DNA of 64,000 nt. Source: a virus. Positions 19,649 to 28,559 of the stretch are shown here, one piece after another. The stretch lies in the IMG/VR virus record IMGVR_UViG_3300035703_000049, positions 24,152 to 88,151 of that record. One strand, 5' to 3'. The notes beneath the pieces were generated by a model. It searched no databases. It saw nothing but the letters and a program-made list of their open reading frames with translations, and had not been told where the DNA came from. The position numbers and the translations under genes are program-made. Numbering within the stretch: position 1 is the first letter of the stretch; each line of letters starts with the position of its first letter.

Positions 19649-22472
19649 CACCAGGATAGAATCTGCTTGCACCAATTCTAGTTGGTAGTACACCTGCTCT
19701 ATTTGTTGGCATTCTACCTGCGGTATAAGCAGCTGGATTTGCTGCATCAAAGTAGTAATTGGTCTTTGGTACAGAACTTAAAATATTTGTCATACTACCA
19801 TTAATGCTAGCTGCTCTAGTTGGGGTTGGTCCTCTAAGGAAGTTTGGTCTACCTTTACCAGTAACAGCTTCAAATTGGTTTCTTTCTGCTAATACTGATT
19901 GTACAGTTGCGTTGGGCCCTCTTGCTCTTGTTCTATTTAGAATTGTACCTGAAACCCATGCCTGCTCAGTTTGATTTGTTCCTGCTTCAGCGGCTGTTGC
20001 AGCTACAAGAGCATTATATTCTGAATCTGACATAGGTCTACCTAAGTAAGCTTCTGCTGCTGCTTTGCCTTCAGGATCGTTTGATGCATAATTTGTTTGT
20101 CCTGCATTTGCATTTGGATCTCCATCAAATCCTTGTCCTCCTCCAGTTTCATCTGCTGGTCTATCGCAATTATCACCAGTAGCAAAGCAACCTGTGCCTC
20201 CACCACCAGGAGCAGCAGGAAGATCACTTGAAGGAGATTGCCCAAACGCTTGATCCAGTGCTGTATTTGCTTCCTGTGCGGGAGTTGCACCTGTTAGTTG
20301 TTGATCTGCTGGATTTGGCGATCCAAAAACACCTGCAGGTTGTTGTCCTGGTGTTTCAACGTTTGCTAATGCTGGGTCCGCACCAACAGGTTGCGCACCT
20401 CCTCTGCCAAGATATGGATTTGCAGCTGGACTACTAACAGGAATAGTTGTAGAACTAGTAGTAGGAGCATTAGCATAATTTGTTGTAAAACTACCACTTA
20501 AAGCTGCATCGGCTGTTACTACTGAATTTGTTGGAGTTGTTGTGTTTACTGTTATAGTTGATGGTTTATTAACCCCATAGTTTGTTGTAAAACTGCCACT
20601 CAATGCTGCATTGGCAGTAACATTTGTATTATTAACTGAGGTTGCAGGTTTATAAGTTGAAGACACTGTTGATCCAGAACTAGTTCTTACTGCACCTTGT
20701 AAATTAGTCGTTCTTGCAGCAGCGGGAGCAACAGCAGGAGATGAAGGTTGAGTAATTGAAGAGTTACCTTGTTGAATACCAGTAAAACTCATACCCATTG
20801 ATGAACCAGTAGCCGTTCTTGATTGTGTAAGAGTTGTTCCAGCATCTCTTGGTTGTGTTTGTCCTGCCCCTGATCCCCAATTGTTTGCTCCAGATCCTAC
20901 TGCATTTCCTGGCAACCCAGTTCTAATAGGTAAACTAAAATTGTTACCAAGAGATGTATTAGGATTATTGCCTGTTAGTCCAGTTTCAAATCCTAAACTA
21001 AAATTATTTCCTAAAGATGTTTGTCCAGTATCTGTTCCAGTTGTGCCGCCGCCATCAAACATCCCCCCTGGACCTGTTCCGCTTGCACTACCATCTGGGG
21101 CTGCTCCGCCGCCGCCGCCAGCACCTTGTCCCCCATCATGTTCTTTGTATGGTTCTTTACTTGGTGCGCGAGCTACTGTTGTTTGATATCCGCTGACGTC
21201 TTCTGGTTGTTCTGGCGGAACTTGCTCTGCTTCTTTTGCGGTACAACTATTCCAGTAAAAACATTTTCCTTTTAAACAAAAATAATTGAATGCTTTCATA
21301 TGTATATCACCAAATGATGTAAACATCATTTCTTTACAACTATGAACATGTAAGCTGTCAACCCCCTCAATCATAGTCTTAGCACCATGTAATTGAAGTT
21401 CTTCTCCACCTTGCACTTTAGTTCCTTTCATGCCAACAATCTTTACGCATTCGCCTGCATGAATGTTAACATTTTTATCTGCATGAAAGTTAACATCACC
21501 ATTGGTTGCCATGTTTATACCAGCTGCACCAAATACATCTATTTGTCCACTTGGGCTTAGCTCTATCCAACCTGTTCCCTGCGCGTTAATAAGATAAATC
21601 ATACCAGTATCATCGTGCATAGTAATTTGATTACCACCAGATGTTCTTAATCTAATGAGCTTGCTTGTTCCTTCTTGCGACCCATCATCCATAACAAATG
21701 TATGACCACCTTTAGAACTAATACCAAAAACATTTGACGGTGCTTCTCTAAAACTACTTGAAGTAATTGGTCCCCTTAGTGGATCTTCTTGTAAACCTTG
21801 TGCTGTTAACGAATCAACTAAAGGTTGGTATGGTTGTCTTTGTATACTAGTTAAATCCTGAGTAACTGGCACTTGCGGATCAATTGGATTAAATTCAGCC
21901 ATAGGCGTTTTACCATCAGGTGCGCCAATGGCTGGTACCATGCCGTGTGCCACAGTTGGAACACAAGCAAACCAAAATCCTCTATTTAAGTTTCCGCCAA
22001 TAAACATAACAAGAACAGTAACACCAAGATCAGGAGGAACTGCCCACATGCCATAACTTGTAATTACTTCCTGACCTTGGCTACCTACAGCACCTTCACC
22101 CTGTCTTTGACTTTGACCGTTATTAACTAAATTGTCAACAGTACCTGCTAAAGGAGAACCTTCAAGTTGCCTAAATTGACTAGGAGATATTGATCCTGCT
22201 GCTTGTGCTTCCTGTGCTGTTTGTAAAGGTGTTGGATTAAATGCATTATCTCTGTATGGTGTAATACCATAAAAAGGACTAGCATATCTTACTGTTACCC
22301 AACTTTTTGGATCATCAATGTTACCACCTACTTCTGGAATATAAACAGCAAGTCGCCCCATATACAAAGCATCTTTATTTTCTCTAACTACACCTTCGTA
22401 TATACCAGTGTAAATGTTTAGCCCAGTTCTGCTATCTGGATTTGCTGAATCGTATTGATTAAGTATAGTCAT
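19635..22472 (-). CDS. 5: Baseplate hub/spike protein gp5 with C-terminal cell-wall hydrolase-like domain
   Basis: 945 residues. The N-terminus (about 1-200) is the gp5/VgrG-type OB-fold (ENKDALYMGRLAVYIPEVGG, VPPDLGVTVLVMFIGGNLNRGFW). Residues about 240-400 form the repetitive spike beta-helix (MHDDTGMIYLINAQGTGWIE, GDVNFHADKNVNIHAGECVK, GDIHMKAFN). A long Gly/Pro/Thr/Ser-rich linker follows (about 430-790) with repeats such as SLGNNFSL and ALSGSFTTNYG. The last 140 residues (MSDSEYNALVAATAAEAGTN, WVSGTILNRTRARG, VQSVLAERNQFEAVTG) resemble SleB-type (Hydrolase_2) wall hydrolases, with the Glu of AAEAG as likely catalytic residue. T4 gp5 instead carries lysozyme between OB-fold and helix; none is visible there. 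It should pierce the envelope at injection. Confidence 0.85.
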   Translation of the reverse strand: MTILNQYDSANPDSRTGLNIYTGIYEGVVRENKDALYMGRLAVYIPEVGGNIDDPKSWVTVRYASPFYGITPYRDNAFNPTPLQTAQEAQAAGSISPSQFRQLEGSPLAGTVDNLVNNGQSQRQGEGAVGSQGQEVITSYGMWAVPPDLGVTVLVMFIGGNLNRGFWFACVPTVAHGMVPAIGAPDGKTPMAEFNPIDPQVPVTQDLTSIQRQPYQPLVDSLTAQGLQEDPLRGPITSSSFREAPSNVFGISSKGGHTFVMDDGSQEGTSKLIRLRTSGGNQITMHDDTGMIYLINAQGTGWIELSPSGQIDVFGAAGINMATNGDVNFHADKNVNIHAGECVKIVGMKGTKVQGGEELQLHGAKTMIEGVDSLHVHSCKEMMFTSFGDIHMKAFNYFCLKGKCFYWNSCTAKEAEQVPPEQPEDVSGYQTTVARAPSKEPYKEHDGGQGAGGGGGAAPDGSASGTGPGGMFDGGGTTGTDTGQTSLGNNFSLGFETGLTGNNPNTSLGNNFSLPIRTGLPGNAVGSGANNWGSGAGQTQPRDAGTTLTQSRTATGSSMGMSFTGIQQGNSSITQPSSPAVAPAAARTTNLQGAVRTSSGSTVSSTYKPATSVNNTNVTANAALSGSFTTNYGVNKPSTITVNTTTPTNSVVTADAALSGSFTTNYANAPTTSSTTIPVSSPAANPYLGRGGAQPVGADPALANVETPGQQPAGVFGSPNPADQQLTGATPAQEANTALDQAFGQSPSSDLPAAPGGGGTGCFATGDNCDRPADETGGGQGFDGDPNANAGQTNYASNDPEGKAAAEAYLGRPMSDSEYNALVAATAAEAGTNQTEQAWVSGTILNRTRARGPNATVQSVLAERNQFEAVTGKGRPNFLRGPTPTRAASINGSMTNILSSVPKTNYYFDAANPAAYTAGRMPTNRAGVLPTRIGASRFYPGARWP

Positions 22473-22484
22473 TTTTAGTTCCTG

Positions 22485-25184
22485 TTATCTTGGATTGCCA
22501 GGTAAAGTTGGATTTGATATTGATCCTGGACTTGGTTTTTCATTTTCTTCTTGATTTGGTATCTTTACCATGTTTAACTTACAAGTGTATCTGCCACTTT
22601 CAAATAAGTTTTCAACAGTAATAACTTGATAAACTCCTCCAACAAAAGAAGAATCTGTGTTTAAATCCATTAAACCAGTAGTATCGTTATAATCCCTTGG
22701 TGTTCTTAATCGTAGTTTGGCATAAACACCTGCAACGTCTATAGCAAGACTATTCCACTGGTCTAATTTACTATTAAAATTACCTACTGTTATAGGCCCA
22801 CCCCTTACGCTAGCGTCTTGAGGAATCCAATCAGGATCGCCAATTATATCCATGTCTAAAGTGATGTTATCCGCATAGCTGTTGTTCATTTTTAAATCAA
22901 AAAATTCAGCAGCTAAACTTGAATTAATATAGCGTGATGGTTCGTTTGGAAAAGTTTTTCCAATACTTCCTGGTTTAGATGACTGTTCTGAAAACTTATT
23001 TGGATTAGCAAGACCAGGAGTGCTTGTTCTAGCAGCTTCCATTCCTGTCATTATTAACCCTAATTCGTTTTTATCAGTAAAAAATCTTGTATAGTATAGT
23101 AAATTGAAATTGATATCTACATTAATAATGTCTTCATTTTTTCCAGTAAAAATCCAATCATATACTTTTGAATAGCCCCAATCACGTATCGGTGCTAATC
23201 CACCATTTTTAAAATTTTCACCAAATAACAAAGTATTAAAAACATGGAAAGTTATTTCTTTTGCATATTCGTTTCTTTTTTTATCCCATTGATTGGTAAT
23301 CAATTTAATTTGAGGGATAATTTTTATTAGTTGTGCTGGATCGCTGTTGCTTTCTTGTGCTGCTGGTTTCATTTTAGTATTGAAGTATTCACTTGCTAAT
23401 ACTAAATCTTTAATCGCTTCTTTTATTAATGTGCCGTTAGCAAGTTTATATCCTTGTATAGTTGGATCATTGTTATCGATCACACGCTCATTTATAGATG
23501 TTGCTTCACCTCCATTTTTTAGAGGAAATGCAACTTTGCTGTTTTGTAATTCTTCTGTTCTAGATCCTGTTTTATTAAAACTATAAAATTCTATTTTATA
23601 TTTGTCAGGGTATTCTTGTTTTTGATCTTTAGTAACTTTTTCTACTTCACTTAAATTTAATCTACCAATTAATCCACTTTCTCCAGGACCAGCAATTTCA
23701 AGTAAAGTTTTTCCTTGCACATATTCGCCTTTTGTTAATGAAGCACGCTTAGGAGTATATTGGTAAAACCCATAAGGCACCATACCAAGTGTATATTTTG
23801 CTCCACCTGAATCTAGTTTCATATCAATAGAAATAATCTTTACTGGAATATATTTTTTCCCTTTATCTAAAATACTTTCGACTGGCACACCTGCATCAGT
23901 ATAACCAGTAAAATCTATTTCTAACAAGTAAGGATTTTCAGCTAGAGTTATATTAATCCCGTTTACTTCACCAGCAAGCGCGGCTAATTCCCCAACAAAA
24001 CTTGCACCGTATGGTTCTGTGATTTCCATTGATAAATCAATATTGTTAGTTGCTGTGCCTGTTAATCTATTACCTATCACACTAGTAAAACGTAAACTAT
24101 CAATAGAGAAATCTTTTTCAAAATTTATACCACCCTGCTGCCGTTGATAACCGCCTGACTTAGCAATAGTGTATTGTCTAGCACCTTCTGGTATCACGCC
24201 GCCTTCCATAATTGAATTATAATCATTTAGTCCTAACAAATATAAACTAATTTTATAAGTCCAGTTGGCATAATTGTGTAAAATATTTGGACGAAGTGGT
24301 ACGTTTGGATTATTTGGTGTGCCCGCTGCTTGATTTGGTACATTAATACCTTGTGAAGTAGTACCAATTGTAACTCCGCCAGTACCAATTGTAGCTGCAT
24401 CAGAATTAACTGTTATTGCATCTGGATTTATAAAACCATTAAAAGCAGTACCAAATGGCACATTTCTAGGTTTACCTGCATCATCTGTGTTACCACTTTT
24501 GCGGCTATCGGATATTGCAGGTTCTCTTAAAAATTCATCACTTAACCTGCCAGGTAAATTATTTGTTGTAGGTAATTGATTTAGATTTTCATTAACTATT
24601 CCAGTTTGATTTTGTGTTGATTGATTTTTATTGTTAGACTCAATCGCTGCCCCAATTTGTTCAGCTTCTTTAGCACCCGTATTTGTTCCACTTGCTAGTG
24701 GTGTTTCAGGTTGAACTTGTTGAGATTGCGTTGCTGTTACTGGTGCAGATTCAATTGCAGTGCTTTGATCAGTTTTTGCTGCTTTAGGATTAACGCCTTG
24801 TGGATTAGGATTACTAGTAACGCTTGTGCCAGTATTAGATGGAATTGCAGCATCGTCTTGGTTTACTGTTGTTTTTGATTCTGGAGAAAATGTAACTTTT
24901 GTGTCATCCCCAAAACCTTTAACAAAAAATCCGCTGCCACCTATATACAACTCACCAGGTTCTAATTTAACACTAGGAGGAGGTGGTAGTTGACCATAAT
25001 CTACATAATCATATTTTGCAGCTATACTTTGAGCTTCTCTGTCTAGAGTAGCTAACGTAACATCTTTACCTGCATATTTTTGATTAATAATTTGTTTATA
25101 TTCTTGTTGTGCTCTGGCTAATTGTTCATTTGCTATTCTAATTTCCGTTGGCGAACTAGAAGGAGTAATTTGCTTTTTTGCCAT
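22485..25184 (-). CDS. Large baseplate protein, putative hub component (gp27 position)
   Basis: 899 residues between gp53 and gp5, with a single base between it and gp53 and 12 bases to gp5, so it belongs to the same messenger. Residues 1-280 are low complexity (Thr/Asn/Gln/Pro-rich, with a helical stretch EQLARAQQEYKQIINQKYA). The folded part starts around 290 (LHNYANWTYKISLYLLGLND) and includes SIDSLRFTSVIGNRLTGTAT, MVPYGFYQYTPKRA and a C-terminal FVGGVYQVITVENLFESGRY beta region. Marine T4-like phages have a similar large protein beside gp53. Neighbourhood with gp5 suggests the trimeric hub role of T4 gp27, but I see no sequence signature that proves it. Structural role likely, exact role uncertain. 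Confidence 0.6.
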   Translation of the reverse strand: MAKKQITPSSSPTEIRIANEQLARAQQEYKQIINQKYAGKDVTLATLDREAQSIAAKYDYVDYGQLPPPPSVKLEPGELYIGGSGFFVKGFGDDTKVTFSPESKTTVNQDDAAIPSNTGTSVTSNPNPQGVNPKAAKTDQSTAIESAPVTATQSQQVQPETPLASGTNTGAKEAEQIGAAIESNNKNQSTQNQTGIVNENLNQLPTTNNLPGRLSDEFLREPAISDSRKSGNTDDAGKPRNVPFGTAFNGFINPDAITVNSDAATIGTGGVTIGTTSQGINVPNQAAGTPNNPNVPLRPNILHNYANWTYKISLYLLGLNDYNSIMEGGVIPEGARQYTIAKSGGYQRQQGGINFEKDFSIDSLRFTSVIGNRLTGTATNNIDLSMEITEPYGASFVGELAALAGEVNGINITLAENPYLLEIDFTGYTDAGVPVESILDKGKKYIPVKIISIDMKLDSGGAKYTLGMVPYGFYQYTPKRASLTKGEYVQGKTLLEIAGPGESGLIGRLNLSEVEKVTKDQKQEYPDKYKIEFYSFNKTGSRTEELQNSKVAFPLKNGGEATSINERVIDNNDPTIQGYKLANGTLIKEAIKDLVLASEYFNTKMKPAAQESNSDPAQLIKIIPQIKLITNQWDKKRNEYAKEITFHVFNTLLFGENFKNGGLAPIRDWGYSKVYDWIFTGKNEDIINVDINFNLLYYTRFFTDKNELGLIMTGMEAARTSTPGLANPNKFSEQSSKPGSIGKTFPNEPSRYINSSLAAEFFDLKMNNSYADNITLDMDIIGDPDWIPQDASVRGGPITVGNFNSKLDQWNSLAIDVAGVYAKLRLRTPRDYNDTTGLMDLNTDSSFVGGVYQVITVENLFESGRYTCKLNMVKIPNQEENEKPSPGSISNPTLPGNPR

Positions 25185-25185
25185 A

Positions 25186-25485
25186 TTATAGACCTAATAC
25201 CCTTTTTAGTGTAGTTGATTTTGGTAAAAATATAGTAACACCAGATTGAAAATCAAATATTGGATCTTCAATAGAATTAGGATTCCTAACCATGAACACC
25301 CACCACAAATTTGCATCGCCGTATAAATCATACGCTAAAAGATCAGGTCGTAATGCGTGCTGTGGTTTTATTGTATAAACAATATCATCTACTTCTTTAG
25401 GTATATTTCTGTATGTTAATACATCTAAATATTCACCAAATTGTTCTGTGTTGAAGTAAGGGCTACTACTCAAATATTCAACCAT
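25186..25485 (-). CDS. 53: Baseplate wedge protein gp53
   Basis: 99 residues, shorter than T4 gp53 (196). The family signature is present: a tyrosine-rich start (SSPYFNTEQFGEYLDVLTYR), then LRPDLLAYDLYGDANLWWVF and NPNSIEDPIFDFQSGVTIFL, a LysM-like module in which the phage protein clamps wedge subunits. Its ATG overlaps the gp48 stop by one base (TAATG), and the next gene begins one base after its stop, so three products are probably coupled. In T4, gp53 fastens the wedges around the hub. Confidence 0.88.
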   Translation of the reverse strand: MVEYLSSSPYFNTEQFGEYLDVLTYRNIPKEVDDIVYTIKPQHALRPDLLAYDLYGDANLWWVFMVRNPNSIEDPIFDFQSGVTIFLPKSTTLKRVLGL

Positions 25486-26645
25486 TAAATAAATCCTCCT
25501 CTAGTTGAGTTTGCTAACAAGCTGCCGGCAGCAAAATTTCTAAATCCAAAATCTTGACTAATACTTCTACGACTGTAAAGAGGCTTACAAGTTATGCTAA
25601 ATTGTTGAACGATTGGAACTCTTGTTAACGTATTATTTGCTGCGTTTGATGCTGCTGCCGCAGCAGCATTTACTGAACCAGCAGAAGGATTAGTTGAAAT
25701 ATAATCAACATCTTCTGGTAAGCTTACACCAAAACTTTCTATTATAATTGGCACACCACCAACTTGATCTTTATGTGATCCAAATTGATAATCACCATGC
25801 CCTTCTAATCTTAATACTGGCGGAGGAAGCCCTGCCTCAGCATCTTGCCCATAAAACATTTTAGTTACTGTTCTAAAGAAATGTTGCGCTGCTACAACAT
25901 AATTTGCATCTTCACTATTTTTACAAGCAAACGTAGCAGTAATGCTTATTGACTCTGTGTCGCTGCTTTGATAAAAATGATATGCGTAATTACTATGTGT
26001 TAAATTTTCAGAATTATATCGTGCACCGTGATTAACAGAAATGTTAGGAGTGTAAGGAAATAACACACCATTTGTTGCCCTAAGTGGATATAATACCGGA
26101 CCTTGTAAAAGTATACCTTGTAATGCACCTGACGGAACTAAAATTCGAACTCTAGTATCTTCACCTTTTTCGCTAGTGAATTTTACTAATGGTGTTCCGT
26201 TAGATCCTCTAGAATTTTGTGCACCGGCCGGCAATCCAGCATTAGTTCTGCGTGAATTACTTGGATCAAATGTGTTTGAAGGAACGGTTTCTACTCTAAC
26301 ACGATCAGTGCCAGCTGAACTTACTTCTGGTTGCTTATTTTTTCCTAACAAATTAGCAAAACCGTTTAAGCTTTCTAATGCTTGTGCTGCTTCCGCACTT
26401 TGAAGCCTATCATCTATAATCTGTGCTTTTTCTCTTGCATTTAGCAATATTCCATACAAAGGAACAATACTTGTTGTAAAGTTGCCGCGTTCTGTTCTAA
26501 CACTAATTGTTTCAGGTATATCGTTTTTAATAAGTGCAGAATTAATTTCATCATACGCAATATTCAACTGTTTTGCAGCCGCTGAAACAATTTCTTGTTG
26601 CCTTATATTAAAAGAATCTTTGTTTATAGGTCCGTTGGTTGCCAT
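25485..26645 (-). CDS. 48: Baseplate tail-tube junction protein (gp48/gp54 family)
   Basis: 386 residues, similar to T4 gp48 (364). gp48 and gp54 sit on the finished baseplate and start tube polymerisation. Features typical of the marine T4-like gp48 group are YPLRATNGVLFPYTPNISVN, ENLTHSNYAYHFYQSSDTES, CKNSEDANYVVAAQHFFRTV, and the end LYSRRSISQDFGFRNFAAGS. It is the first gene of the minus-strand baseplate operon, with a late box at 26680-26673 about 28 bases before its ATG. gp54 was not found separately in the window, so this could be either family member; gp48 is preferred from its place next to gp53. Confidence 0.8.
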   Translation of the reverse strand: MATNGPINKDSFNIRQQEIVSAAAKQLNIAYDEINSALIKNDIPETISVRTERGNFTTSIVPLYGILLNAREKAQIIDDRLQSAEAAQALESLNGFANLLGKNKQPEVSSAGTDRVRVETVPSNTFDPSNSRRTNAGLPAGAQNSRGSNGTPLVKFTSEKGEDTRVRILVPSGALQGILLQGPVLYPLRATNGVLFPYTPNISVNHGARYNSENLTHSNYAYHFYQSSDTESISITATFACKNSEDANYVVAAQHFFRTVTKMFYGQDAEAGLPPPVLRLEGHGDYQFGSHKDQVGGVPIIIESFGVSLPEDVDYISTNPSAGSVNAAAAAASNAANNTLTRVPIVQQFSITCKPLYSRRSISQDFGFRNFAAGSLLANSTRGGFI

Positions 26646-26654
26646 GATATATCC

Positions 26655-26662
26655 AATAAATA
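26655..26662 (+). promoter_or_regulatory. Late promoter box AATAAATA facing gp55
   Basis: Plus-strand AATAAATA that is the left arm of a perfect inverted repeat (CAATAAATATT, 26654-26664) with a six-base spacer. It faces gp55, so late RNA polymerase could boost its own sigma factor. Confidence 0.5.
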
Positions 26663-26691
26663 TTGTCCATAATATTTATTGACAATATAAT
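26663..26691 (+). promoter_or_regulatory. Host sigma70-type promoter for gp55
   Basis: TTGTCC (26663-26668, four of six) and a perfect TATAAT (26686-26691) separated by 17 bases. The expected start is near 26698, ahead of the AGGAGA ribosome site at 26705-26710. It overlaps the late boxes of the same intergenic region. Confidence 0.6.
26673..26680 (-). promoter_or_regulatory. Late promoter box AATAAATA for the gp48 operon
   Basis: Minus-strand AATAAATA in the right arm of the inverted repeat (26671-26681). Transcription would start near 26667 and read gp48, gp53, the hub-like gene and gp5. Confidence 0.65.
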
Positions 26692-26715
26692 ATGCTGTTA
26701 TTTTAGGAGATTTTG

Positions 26716-27507
26716 TTGATTCGCGTAAATTATTTAAACAACAGGGATTTGTTAAGAGAGATCCATAAAAGTAAAAACAGCTATTGCTCTTACTTAGCCC
26801 CAGAAGATGGGCAGTATGACATTATATTGCCTAGTTTAAGCAAAATTAATAGAAATACTATAGCACAAGCAAAGAAAAATAGAGCAGATCGTTTAACTAG
26901 AGAAGCATGGGAAGCGGGACTAAAATTAGACTCAAAAGTTAAACAAGAACAATTTAGAGTAGATTATAAAAAAATACAAAAAACTGAACTAGTGTTTAGG
27001 ATAATGACATTTGATCATATACCGTTAGCGCCAGGTCGTAAAAAAACACCAAAAATTAAAAGCGATCATCACGTTAAAGTTAACTTTCCCCCTTTTCAAC
27101 ATTATCGTTTAGATGAAAATGATCAACCATTTTGTGTTGGCAAAAGTCATTGGGTAGGTGGTATGCAAAATGGGTACTTTAGCAAGGAGCAGGGAAAGAT
27201 TACAAACGAACTTGCTAAAATGTTTATGAAGCTCTGTGAACGTTATGGTACTAGAGGTAACTGGAGAGGTTATACATATAATGATGAAATGCGTAGCCAA
27301 GCCCTACTACAGTTAAGTCAAGTAGGATTGCAGTTTGATGAATCAAAATCATCAAACCCATTTGCATATTATACTGCAACAATTACAAACAGCTTTACTC
27401 GTATCTTAAACATCGAAAAGAAAAATCAAAACATACGTGATGACATACTTGAAATGAATAATATGAATCCAAGCTATTCAAGACAAAACGACTGGCATCA
27501 AGAATAA
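26716..27507 (+). CDS. 55: Late-transcription sigma factor gp55
   Basis: T4 gp55 is the reduced sigma that, with the sliding clamp and gp33, directs host polymerase to TATAAATA boxes. The C-terminal half carries the conserved core: LAKMFMKLCERYGTRGNWRG, YTYNDEMRSQALLQLSQVGL, SNPFAYYTATITNSFTRILN, corresponding to sigma region 2-like sequence, then EKKNQNIRDDILEMN. The N-terminal 90 residues (NYLNNRDLLREIHKSK, then a basic stretch around QAKKNRADRLTREAW) extend beyond T4 gp55 (185 residues; here 263). No ATG fits; two tandem TTG codons at 26713 and 26716 follow AGGAGA (26705-26710). The second gives a five-base spacing and is chosen. First gene of the plus-strand early block. Confidence 0.88.
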   Translation: MIRVNYLNNRDLLREIHKSKNSYCSYLAPEDGQYDIILPSLSKINRNTIAQAKKNRADRLTREAWEAGLKLDSKVKQEQFRVDYKKIQKTELVFRIMTFDHIPLAPGRKKTPKIKSDHHVKVNFPPFQHYRLDENDQPFCVGKSHWVGGMQNGYFSKEQGKITNELAKMFMKLCERYGTRGNWRGYTYNDEMRSQALLQLSQVGLQFDESKSSNPFAYYTATITNSFTRILNIEKKNQNIRDDILEMNNMNPSYSRQNDWHQE

Positions 27508-27545
27508 AGTTGTTTAACAGGAGTTTAAGAGCTTAAAATTAATGC

Positions 27546-28559
27546 ATGAGCAACCCTTTTAATCGAGCACTTGTTTTTACAGATATACATTTTGGAAAGA
27601 AATCGAACAGTCAACAATTTAATCAAGACTGCTTAGATTTTGTCGATTGGGCTACTAAGCTTGGTGTAGAAAAAGGATGCGATAGAGTTATATTTTGTGG
27701 TGATTGGCATCATAATCGAGCTAGTATTAGTTTATATACACTTACTGCTAGTCTAAAAGCACTGGAGTTAATTAATGACAGATTTCATCGCGCTGATTTC
27801 ATTGTGGGCAATCATGATTTATATTATCGTGATAAGAGAACGATTGCCTCTATGGAGTGGGCAAACCATATTCCTAACATTCATGTTCATAGTGATACCT
27901 ACCGCGAAGGTGATATGGTCATGGTACCGTGGTTAGTTCAAGACGAATATAAGACAATGCGTAAGCTTACTGCAAAGCACGTATTTGGACACTTCGAACT
28001 GCCTAAATTTAAAATGAATAGCATGATTGAAATGCCAGACCATGGTGAAATTCAAGCTGAGGATTTAGGTAATGTGGAGTATGTATGGACCGGACACTTC
28101 CATAAACGACAAGATCGCAATAACATACATTACATTGGCAATGCTTTTCCGCATGATTATAGCGATGCATGGGATGATGAACGTGGTGTTATGATTCTTA
28201 ACTGGGATGGCGATCACGACTATTATGCATGGGACGCGGCTCCTAAATATCGTGTCATTAAACTTAGCGAGCTACTAGATAATCCAGATTATCACTTAAA
28301 AGCTGAAAGCTATCTACGTGTCAATATCGATATTCCAATTAGCTATGAAGAAGCTAACTTTATACGCGAAACATTTGACTCACAATATCAGCCACGCGAA
28401 CTTGCTTTGATCCCGCAAAGACAGGATGATTTTGCAATGGATGCTGATCTTAATATAAAATTTGAATCAGTCGATCAAATTGTCCATTCTCAATTAACCC
28501 AAGTTGACAGTAATTTTTATGATTCAAAACTGTTAATGCAAATTTACGAAAGATTATAA
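27546..28559 (+). CDS. 47: Recombination endonuclease subunit gp47 (Mre11/SbcD-like)
   Basis: 337 residues (T4 gp47: 339). Forms with gp46 the nuclease/ATPase that resects ends for recombination-dependent replication and host DNA breakdown. Calcineurin-type phosphoesterase motifs are complete: DIHFG (Asp13, His15), GDWHHNR (Asp53), GNHD (Asn89, His90, Asp91), a lone GHFELP and GHFHKR. Its stop overlaps the ATG of the following SDR gene by one base. In many T4-like phages gp46 follows closely; here three other genes are inserted between gp47 and gp46. Start ATG at 27546; an AGGAG lies too far upstream (about 24 bases) to be its ribosome site. Confidence 0.95.
   Translation: MSNPFNRALVFTDIHFGKKSNSQQFNQDCLDFVDWATKLGVEKGCDRVIFCGDWHHNRASISLYTLTASLKALELINDRFHRADFIVGNHDLYYRDKRTIASMEWANHIPNIHVHSDTYREGDMVMVPWLVQDEYKTMRKLTAKHVFGHFELPKFKMNSMIEMPDHGEIQAEDLGNVEYVWTGHFHKRQDRNNIHYIGNAFPHDYSDAWDDERGVMILNWDGDHDYYAWDAAPKYRVIKLSELLDNPDYHLKAESYLRVNIDIPISYEEANFIRETFDSQYQPRELALIPQRQDDFAMDADLNIKFESVDQIVHSQLTQVDSNFYDSKLLMQIYERL

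Noticed and set aside
22485-25184. Direct naming of the 899-residue protein as gp27
   Set aside because: Only position beside gp5 supports it; I could not point to a gp27 sequence signature.
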